From assembly GCA_038063315.1 (NCBI GenBank), contig JBBTVI010000018.1:1-18920 (forward strand): 18,920 nt of DNA, given 5' to 3'. Below, piece after piece: positions 6,777 to 11,929 of the stretch. The notes below the pieces were generated by a model. The model was not told where the DNA came from. It did not search any database and was given only the letters and a program-made list of their open reading frames with translations. The DNA comes from JBBTVI01 sp038063315. Lineage in GTDB: Bacteria; Patescibacteriota; Minisyncoccia; Sungbacterales; HO2-52-23. The translations under genes were made by a program, and so were the position numbers. Each line of letters begins with the position of its first letter. Within the stretch, counting starts at the first letter, position 1.

Positions 6777-8261
6777 ATGACGTATGAAGCGGTGATGGGA
6801 CTCGAAATACACGCGGAGCTCAAAACACGGACAAAGATGTTCTGCCGCTGCCGCAATGATCCGGACGAGAGGCATCCGAACATTAATATCTGTCCGGTCT
6901 GCATGGGCCATCCGGGCACGCTTCCCGTTGCCAACGGCGACGCGATCGAAAAAGTCATTCAGGTCGGGCTGGCGCTCGGCGGCGCGATTCCCGAATTTTC
7001 CCAGTTTGACCGCAAGAATTATTTTTATCCGGATCTGCCGAAGGGGTACCAGATATCGCAATACAAGCATCCGTTCGTTGAGGGCGGTTATTTGGACATC
7101 TTTTATTCGGATGAGGCGGGTGGTTTAAGCACAAAGCGCATACAGATTACGCGCATCCATCTTGAGGAGGATACGGGGCGGATTATCCACGATCCGAAAT
7201 CCGACGCAGCACTCATTGATTTTAACCGCGCGGGCGTGCCGCTGATGGAGCTCGTCACAGAGCCGGATTTTCGTTTTCCCGCGGAGGTGAAAGCATTCGG
7301 CGAGGAGTTGCAGAGAATCGTGCGTTATGTCGGCGCGTCCAACGCGGATATGGAAAAAGGAGAGATGCGCGTGGAGGTCAATATTTCGTTGCGTCCCAAG
7401 GGGGCGGAAGAGTTCGGGACAAAAGTGGAAGTCAAGAACATCAATTCGTTCAAGTTCGCGGCCGATGCCGCGGAGTACGAATTTCGCCGGCAGTCAGACG
7501 CGTTGGAGCGCGGAGAAAAAATCGCGCAGGAGACGCGGGGTTGGAAGGAGAGCGAGCAGAAGACATTTTCCCAGCGCAGCAAAGAGGAGGCGCATGACTA
7601 CCGCTATTTCCCAGAGCCGGATCTTCCGCCGTTTGTGATAACGACAGAATGGGTGGAGAAATTGCGGGCCGGAATCCCCGAGCTTCCGGCGGCAAAGCGG
7701 TTGCGCTTTACGGAGCAATACGGCTTGAGCCGCGAAGCAGCCGCACTTTTGACAAGCGACAAAGCGCTTGCGGATTATTACGAGGCGGTGATAACGGAAC
7801 TTGAGCGACACGATCGCGACACGCCGGAGAAACCCATGAAGAATCCGCAGCTCGTTGCCGCGGGATTGATGACGGGTGATTTTCTGCGCTTGTTGCGGGA
7901 GACGGCGGCCTCCCCTTCCGACATCCTGATCACGCCGGAAAATTTCGGGGAGCTTGTGATGTATCTTGCGGAGGACAAAATTTCCAATCTGACGGCCAAA
8001 AGCGTAATGGAGGAGATGTTCCGGTTAGGTGAGGATCCGTCGGACATTATTGACCGGCTCGGCCTTTGGCAGACGAGCGACGCCTCTGACATCGAGGATA
8101 TGGCGCGCCACATCATAAAGGAAAACCCGGATGTCGTGTCGCGCTACCGCGCGGGCAACGCCGCGTCCGTCCAGTTTCTCGTGGGGCAGATCATGAGGGA
8201 GTCGCGCGGCAAAGCGAACCCCAAAATCGCGCGCGAGATGTTGGAGAGATTGCTGCAATAG
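6777..8261 (+). CDS. gatB: Aspartyl/glutamyl-tRNA(Asn/Gln) amidotransferase subunit B
   Basis: GatB is the tRNA- and ATP-binding subunit of GatCAB, which converts Glu-tRNA(Gln) or Asp-tRNA(Asn) to the amide form. It has 494 residues, the usual length. Seen in order: VMGLEIHAELKT near the start, a metal-type Cys set (MFCRCRN and ICPVCMGHPGTLPVAN, about residues 22-50), FYPDLPKGYQISQY, HLEEDTGRIIHD, LIDFNRAGVPLMELVTEPD, VEVKNINSFKF, HDYRYFPEPDLPP and the C-terminal YqeY-like tail ending KIAREMLERLL. ATG at 6777 is chosen because homologues begin at MTYEAVMGLE; a TTG six codons upstream is less likely. TGC-TACCGT at 6762-6770 is a weak extended -10 only 6 nt from ATG, so it may be leaderless. 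GatA and GatC are not in the window. A C-rich repeat follows. Confidence 0.97.
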   Translation: MTYEAVMGLEIHAELKTRTKMFCRCRNDPDERHPNINICPVCMGHPGTLPVANGDAIEKVIQVGLALGGAIPEFSQFDRKNYFYPDLPKGYQISQYKHPFVEGGYLDIFYSDEAGGLSTKRIQITRIHLEEDTGRIIHDPKSDAALIDFNRAGVPLMELVTEPDFRFPAEVKAFGEELQRIVRYVGASNADMEKGEMRVEVNISLRPKGAEEFGTKVEVKNINSFKFAADAAEYEFRRQSDALERGEKIAQETRGWKESEQKTFSQRSKEEAHDYRYFPEPDLPPFVITTEWVEKLRAGIPELPAAKRLRFTEQYGLSREAAALLTSDKALADYYEAVITELERHDRDTPEKPMKNPQLVAAGLMTGDFLRLLRETAASPSDILITPENFGELVMYLAEDKISNLTAKSVMEEMFRLGEDPSDIIDRLGLWQTSDASDIEDMARHIIKENPDVVSRYRAGNAASVQFLVGQIMRESRGKANPKIAREMLERLLQ

Positions 8262-8274
8262 TGAGGAAAATTTA

Positions 8275-8352
8275 CCTCCCCTTTGTCCCCTCCTTTCAAA
8301 GGAGGGGCTGGGGAGGTGGGTTCTTATTTCAAAAGAAGGGATAAAGGGGAGG
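8275..8352. repeat. C-rich hairpin repeat family C, copy 1
   Basis: The core TTTGTCCCCTCCTT, then AAAGGAGGGG, is flanked by CCTCCC and GGGGAGG arms. The same layout recurs at 11834-11892 with few differences. It lies just after gatB and may form a strong RNA hairpin. There is no T-run after it, so it is not a typical terminator. Confidence 0.75.
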
Positions 8353-8385
8353 TTGCAAGTCGAGGAATACCCGTAAGATTTGTAC

Positions 8386-8456
8386 GCGAGTGTGGTTTAG
8401 TGGCAGAATACCAGCTTCCCAAGCTGGGGGCACGGGTTCGATTCCCGTCACTCGCA
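8386..8456 (+). tRNA. tRNA-Gly, anticodon CCC
   Basis: A full cloverleaf can be drawn. Acceptor GCGAGTG (8386-8392) pairs with CACTCGC (8449-8455). The D arm is GTTT/GAAT with GG in the loop. Anticodon stem CCAGC/GCTGG (8411-8415 and 8423-8427) encloses loop TTCCCAA, giving anticodon CCC. The T arm is ACGGG-TTCGATT-CCCGT (8432-8448). It is 71 nt, CCA is not encoded, and the discriminator base is A (8456), whereas typical bacterial tRNA-Gly has U73. A weak TAAGAT at 8374-8379 could be its -10. The AT-rich toxin-antitoxin island begins directly downstream. Confidence 0.96.
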
Positions 8457-8503
8457 TTTTATTAGACTTTCGGTGCTCTAGCGTATCCAATCAAAATAGA
8501 TTT

Positions 8504-8518
8504 TAAAATTGATTTATT
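8504..8518 (+). promoter_or_regulatory. Possible leaderless -10 region of the XRE/ImmA gene, with small palindrome
   Basis: TAAAAT at 8504-8509 (5 of 6 to TATAAT) lies 9 nt before ATG, and no Shine-Dalgarno is present. It sits in the perfect 10-nt palindrome ATTTTAAAAT (8500-8509), which could serve autoregulation by the HTH domain. The surroundings are AT-rich, so chance matches are likely. Confidence 0.3.
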
Positions 8519-9643
8519 ATGAGCAAGGTAAGGTTCATCAACAGACATAATTTACGAACTGCCCGTGAAAATATGGGCTTTAGCACTCGGCAGGTTTCAA
8601 AAAGTCTTACAACTAGTGAGAAAGACGTTGTTTTTATTTGGGAAAGTGGTGACGGTCTCCCGACGTGGTCGCAGACAAAATCTTTGGCAAAAAAATACAA
8701 TATATCTGAATTAGTATTTTTTTCAAATGAAAATATACAGAAGAATAAGATAATTCCCGATTTCAGGATTGGCATAAAAGAAAAAGAAACGGATGATGTT
8801 AAAAAATTAATAAATTTAGTTCTAAAAAGGCAGAAATGGTTAGAAGATGTTCTAAAATCAGAGAGATATCCACAGAATCAATTGATGGGGTCAGGCGGCA
8901 GCATTCATTCGCCATTAGAGCTGGCCAGTTTTATCTTGAAATCGTTAGGAATGAATTTGAAAGAAATTAAAGCTATTTGCGGATCTAGCGCAAAAAGAAA
9001 GACACTATCTTACCTAATAGATAAGGCAGAGAGCAAGGGGATATTCGTTGGGAAAACAATTTCTTATCATAGAATTGAAGTTGAAAAAATGAGGGGTCTT
9101 TTTATCGCCAGTGACTATGCGCCTTTCATTGTATTAAACAGAGCAGATGCATTCTCCGCACAAATTTTTTCACTTATACATGAATTGGCACACTTTTTTA
9201 GAAAGAGCGAAAGTATCTCAAATAGCATTGATTTCCGAGATTCAAACAAAAATGTGAATGACGAAGAAAGATTCTGCAACAGAGTTGCGGCAGAATTATT
9301 GTTGCCGAAAGATGAATTAAAAGAATTTTTTTATGACAAGAATGATATTGAGCGCCTATCTGGATTGTATAAAATGAGCATTATTTTTGTTTTTTATAGA
9401 TTGAAGGATCTTGGAAAAATTAAAAGGGGGCAAAAAAATTTGGAAAGCCAGATTCTCAAAGAAACCGAAGAAAATGTATCAAATTGGAAAAAAAACAGGG
9501 GCAATGGGGGCAATTATTACAATAATATGCGGGATTCGAATGGCAATCTTTTTAACAAGATTGTCGGCAAATCATATTTGCAGAATAAAATTGGATATGT
9601 TGAAGCGTCGCACTTACTTAAATTCTCTGTGGAAAAACTATGA
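8519..9643 (+). CDS. XRE-family HTH plus ImmA/IrrE metallopeptidase, likely antitoxin
   Basis: A 374-residue protein. Residues about 10-65 form an XRE-type helix-turn-helix (RTARENMGFSTRQVSKSL, then WESGDGLPTW and LAKKYNISE). The zinc peptidase motif HELAH is at 221-225, with a downstream acidic ligand in EERFCNRVAAELLLP (249-263), as in ImmA/IrrE (COG2856). The C-terminal 70 residues are polar and Asn/Lys-rich. It overlaps the next gene by 4 bp (ATGA), so the two are translated together. Proteins of this combined type often pair with PIN or other toxins and act as DNA-binding, protease-type regulators. Here it most likely represses and neutralises the PIN protein. Its codons are far more A/T-rich than gatB next door, indicating recent transfer. 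ATG at 8519 has no Shine-Dalgarno. Confidence 0.9.
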   Translation: MSKVRFINRHNLRTARENMGFSTRQVSKSLTTSEKDVVFIWESGDGLPTWSQTKSLAKKYNISELVFFSNENIQKNKIIPDFRIGIKEKETDDVKKLINLVLKRQKWLEDVLKSERYPQNQLMGSGGSIHSPLELASFILKSLGMNLKEIKAICGSSAKRKTLSYLIDKAESKGIFVGKTISYHRIEVEKMRGLFIASDYAPFIVLNRADAFSAQIFSLIHELAHFFRKSESISNSIDFRDSNKNVNDEERFCNRVAAELLLPKDELKEFFYDKNDIERLSGLYKMSIIFVFYRLKDLGKIKRGQKNLESQILKETEENVSNWKKNRGNGGNYYNNMRDSNGNLFNKIVGKSYLQNKIGYVEASHLLKFSVEKL

Positions 9644-10122
9644 ACATCGATGGCAGCAAACCAATTTATGTCGTCGATGCAAATGTTTTGTTCGGGTTTG
9701 CAACGTGGAATCCGCTTGAATTTAGGCCGGAATTTTGGGAAAAATTTGAAAAAGCGTTGAAAGACAAGAAGTGGGTATTACTTGATGTTGTCGTCGGAGA
9801 AGTCATATATGATGGTGAATTAAAAAGATGGTGTAAGAAACAAAAAGATAGAAATTTAGTAACAAGGATAGACGATGCAATTCGGAATCTCGCTATTGAG
9901 ATTAACAATAAATATCCGATGATAAATGTTGAGACTGGTAATTCGAGCGTTGACCCCTTTTTAATAGCTTTTGCTTCTAAAAATGACCTGGGAGTTTTCA
10001 CGAGAGAGATCCATAAAACGCCGGGAGAGCATTTGTATAAGATTCCGGATGTCTGTGAAGCTCTCAAGATTGCGTGCATTAAGAATCCTACACGGTTTAT
10101 GAAATCAATCGGTTTCAAATGA
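9640..10122 (+). CDS. PIN-domain protein, DUF4411-like, likely toxin
   Basis: A 160-residue protein starting in the ATGA overlap with the XRE/ImmA gene. The PIN nuclease acidic residues fit D13 (VVDANV), E54 (VVGEVIYD), D105 (SVDPFLIAFA) and E123 (VFTREI). PEFWEKFE near residue 30 and KIPDVCEALKI at 134-144 are typical of the DUF4411 group as I know it. PIN proteins are Mg-dependent ribonucleases, and in type II toxin-antitoxin pairs they cut RNA to stop growth. The order here, regulator first and toxin second with overlap, and the shared AT-rich composition support a toxin-antitoxin reading. Activity and RNA target are unknown. The family name comes from motif memory. Confidence 0.85.
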   Translation: MNIDGSKPIYVVDANVLFGFATWNPLEFRPEFWEKFEKALKDKKWVLLDVVVGEVIYDGELKRWCKKQKDRNLVTRIDDAIRNLAIEINNKYPMINVETGNSSVDPFLIAFASKNDLGVFTREIHKTPGEHLYKIPDVCEALKIACIKNPTRFMKSIGFK

Positions 10123-10346
10123 TAGGGTTTGGCGGTTCAAGAGAAGTTTTAATGTCGTCTATAAAATTACATTCAATCGGCTTCATCGTTTTTCGAGAGA
10201 AATCTCCACTGCCAGCGCGGTTTTTCGCATTTCCGGAAACAGATCGCGATAAGAAATGCGGTTGGGTTGTTTACCCCTCGATTCCCGCCGTCCTGCTCGG
10301 TCAGAGCAGAACACCAAAGAAAAGTTTTGTTTTTGAAAAGGTTTGA
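10119..10346 (+). CDS. Doubtful small open frame after the PIN gene
   Basis: A 75-codon frame beginning in an ATGA overlap with the PIN stop, which is the only argument for it. The predicted peptide (MIGFGGSREVLMSS...) has no motif I recognise, and composition shifts from AT-rich to mixed in its middle. It may be the ragged right edge of the inserted island rather than a gene. If it is not coding, 10123-10504 is a gene-free stretch holding the possible att match at 10278-10287 and the small-RNA candidate. Confidence 0.25.
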   Translation: MIGFGGSREVLMSSIKLHSIGFIVFREKSPLPARFFAFPETDRDKKCGWVVYPSIPAVLLGQSRTPKKSFVFEKV

Positions 10347-10349
10347 ACA

Positions 10350-10379
10350 AAAAAGAGGCCTCACGGATAGAGACCTCTA
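10350..10379 (-). terminator. Rho-independent terminator, minus strand
   Basis: On the minus strand AGAGGTCTC (10379-10371) pairs with GAGGCCTCT (10363-10355), followed by six T (10355-10350). The one imperfect position is a G-U pair on the minus strand but C-A on the plus strand, which fixes the direction. It would end either the 143-residue gene's transcript, 126 nt after its stop, or a separate small RNA. Confidence 0.8.
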
Positions 10380-10465
10380 CTGATGTACTTGTGAGGATTT
10401 ATTTTATGTCGTATTTTCTTACCAAACCGAGTGACCGGACAGTGAGTACATGCACGGTTTCTATA
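10350..10465 (-). ncRNA. Candidate small structured RNA (or long 3' UTR)
   Basis: Minus-strand TGATACAAT (10480-10472) is an extended -10 (TG-N-TACAAT), putting a start near 10465. The terminator at 10350-10379 would give a transcript of about 116 nt. Inside it, AAACCG (10460-10455) can pair with CGGTTT (10429-10424), and ATGTACT (10451-10445) with AGTACAT (10389-10383), in pseudoknot order. CCTCAC (10396-10391) can pair with GTGAGG (10365-10360), which overlaps the terminator arm. It matches no RNA family I know. An 18-codon GTG frame (HVLTVRSLGLVRKYDIK after the start) also fits in it. Confidence 0.35.
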
Positions 10466-10504
10466 ACCGGTATTGTATCATCCAAGAGCTGCAAAGAAAA
10501 AAAC

Positions 10505-10936
10505 CTACCGGAGCCGTTGTCTGAAAATTTTGTAATGTCGTTTCATGCTGTCCACGAGTGACGGCTCGTTGGCAACAATCTGCTGAAAAAGCTGCAAACA
10601 AGCCCGTGCGTAGTGCGATTGTTTCCCTCCGGGTTCAAGATATGCTCCTGTCAATTTTCTGCCCATTTCTTCATCGCCACTCATCCAATCGATATAGAAT
10701 TGTTCGTTTTCCCACCCATAACCAATGGTCGCCAGCATCTTTTGTGACTCTTTTGAAATCATGCTGATCATAACTTTTCTGCAATCGCAGTCCGTGTCAG
10801 CGCAGTAGCTCTCGAGCAGAGCATAGGTGCCGGTCGGCACGGCGTCTTGGCGCAACGATGCGGAAACGAGAATTTCTCTCGTCTCGATCTCGGCGCTCTC
10901 GCCGCACAACTCAACAAATGGAATGAATTCGCCCAT
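10505..10936 (-). CDS. Unrecognised 143-residue protein with CxxxxCxC motif
   Basis: Cytosolic by composition, with no signal peptide or membrane segment. The most distinctive part is ESYCADTDCDCRKVMISMI (42-60), with Cys 45, 50 and 52 placed as possible metal ligands. It is followed by ATIGYGWENEQFYIDWM (69-85), with aromatic residues, and a helical C-terminal half. I have a faint memory of similar YCxDxxCDCRR proteins of unknown function in other bacteria but cannot name a family. ATG at 10936 lacks a Shine-Dalgarno. TATACT at 10951-10956 is a good -10, giving a leader of only about 8 nt. It stands alone, between the island on the left and a repeat on the right. The terminator at 10350-10379 lies 126 nt beyond its stop. 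Confidence 0.75.
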   Translation of the reverse strand: MGEFIPFVELCGESAEIETREILVSASLRQDAVPTGTYALLESYCADTDCDCRKVMISMISKESQKMLATIGYGWENEQFYIDWMSGDEEMGRKLTGAYLEPGGKQSHYARACLQLFQQIVANEPSLVDSMKRHYKIFRQRLR

Positions 10937-10950
10937 ATGCTAATTGCGGT

Positions 10951-10956
10951 AGTATA
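10951..10956 (-). promoter_or_regulatory. Predicted -10 of the 143-residue gene
   Basis: TATACT on the minus strand, 14 nt before ATG at 10936. TTGACG lies upstream but only 10 nt away; TTGGGT with a 15-bp spacer is the nearest alternative. The -35 is therefore uncertain. Confidence 0.35.
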
Positions 10957-10995
10957 ACGCGATGTTCGTCAACCCAACAGACAAAGAAGTGGATA

Positions 10996-11165
10996 ACTCC
11001 TCACCGCCCTGTCACAACCACCTTTACATCCGTCATTGCGAGGAGCAGCAGCGATCCTTCGCTTCGCTCAGGACAGGCTCCGCAAGCCATAATGCAGAAA
11101 CCCTGGATTGCCGCGCGCCCCCTCGAAGCTCAGGGTCGTTCGCAATGACAGCTGTGAGGGATTAC
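10996..11165. mobile_element. Miniature palindromic element (repeat family A, copy 2) with flanking direct repeat
   Basis: This 170-bp segment has similar ends in inverted order, CCTCAC...TGTCA on the left and TGACAGCTGTGAGG on the right. An inner pair is GTCATTGCGA (from 11033) and TCGCAATGAC (to 11150). It is bounded exactly by an 11-bp direct repeat, AGAAGTGGATA, at 10985-10995 and 11166-11176, as expected of a target-site duplication. It has no gene of its own, so any movement would depend on an enzyme elsewhere. Internal blocks match copies at both window ends. Confidence 0.6.
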
Positions 11166-11203
11166 AGAAGTGGATATGGACACACCGGTTTTGACAGAGC
11201 TGG

Positions 11204-11725
11204 CTAAACCGTCTGGAGTGTTTGATGGCCGGGAATGTCGTGTTCAATTCCTATAAAAAATTTAATTTTACTGTTTTTATCCGCCACTGAAAAAATTTGC
11301 AGTTCCTGCCAATATTTTTTGCCATCTTTTGTTTTATTTTGTACATGCCCGCGAAATTGTCCCTTTTCATTTTTGATAATATGCCACATGTGCTTATAGA
11401 AATTTTGACCCATGTGGCCGCCCCACAAATCTCCGGGCTTTTTTCCCACTATTTCAGCAAATGCAAAACCGCTTGCTCTCTCCATACCCATATTGATAAA
11501 AAGAATCGTTCCGTCCGCGTCGGTGACAATAACCCGGGGGTTTGCCGGGGCATTAATCATCAGAGATGTCATCGCCGATTTTCCCGTGGGTTGTAATTCA
11601 TTCTCCGTATGCTCCTCGCGCGCATCCTTTATCACATCCTCGGAGTGGATAGTCGCATAGAAACAGACCGCGCACAATAAAGTCCCTGAAAGGATTATTT
11701 TTTGACACTTATGGATGGGGCACAT
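11204..11725 (-). CDS. Stand-alone PAS-domain protein
   Basis: A 173-residue protein. Residues about 63-162 are a PAS sensor domain: NPRVIVTDADGTILFINMGMERASGF, GEIVGKKPGDLWGG-like text at 90-103, DGKKYWQELQIFSV, and the end FFIGIEHDI. No kinase, GGDEF or other output domain follows, so it may act through a partner or be the remnant of a larger sensor. The LOV cysteine motif is absent. The first 30 residues contain CPIHKC (2-7) and CAVC (18-21), which could bind a metal, or a short hydrophobic stretch (9-26). I cannot decide between these. ATG at 11725 has no clear Shine-Dalgarno. It is transcribed in the same direction as the ABC exporter but separated from it by a 129-bp repeat. Confidence 0.8.
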   Translation of the reverse strand: MCPIHKCQKIILSGTLLCAVCFYATIHSEDVIKDAREEHTENELQPTGKSAMTSLMINAPANPRVIVTDADGTILFINMGMERASGFAFAEIVGKKPGDLWGGHMGQNFYKHMWHIIKNEKGQFRGHVQNKTKDGKKYWQELQIFSVADKNSKIKFFIGIEHDIPGHQTLQTV

Positions 11726-11763
11726 GGATTTTTAATGAAAGCAATTAATAATAACAACGAAAC

Positions 11764-11892
11764 TTCCCCCTCGGCGGTAACGCGGTTCCCTACAAAGGAA
11801 GGGAATCCATCTTCCTCTACCCCCCCTTTAGAAAAGGAGGGGAATCCACCTCCCTTTTGTCCCCTCCTTACAAAGGAGGGGAAGGGGGAGGT
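11764..11892. repeat. C-rich hairpin repeat family C, copy 2 (tandem/composite)
   Basis: The right half repeats the core of 8275-8352: CCTCCC, TTTGTCCCCTCCTT, AAAGGAGGGG, GGGGAGG. The left half holds degenerate units (CCTACAAAGGAAGGGAATCC and CCCCTTTAGAAAAGGAGGGG, then AATCC). It fills the space between the PAS gene and the end of the ABC exporter gene. The plus-strand hairpin is followed by five T (11891-11896 region), but no plus-strand gene precedes it. Confidence 0.75.
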
Positions 11893-11929
11893 TTTTGATG
11901 CAAATGTATTCGCTTGATTCGCCAATACA

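Noticed and set aside
8283..8465. Open frame running through the C-rich repeat into the tRNA
   Set aside because: It overlaps the tRNA-Gly gene and repeat sequence; no protein features.
10173..10364. Minus-strand 63-codon frame after the small-RNA terminator
   Set aside because: It begins inside the terminator stem and has no recognisable features.
10379..10520. Minus-strand frame of about 47 codons ending YDIK before the terminator
   Set aside because: It has no ATG and overlaps the end of the 143-residue gene; only an 18-codon GTG form remains, too short to support.
10962..11207. Plus-strand 81-codon frame over repeat family A
   Set aside because: It lies almost entirely in the mobile repeat, so the coding appearance is a by-product.
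8275..11892. CRISPR array
   Set aside because: The repeats are palindromic, few, of unequal length and widely spaced, with no regular spacers and no cas genes.
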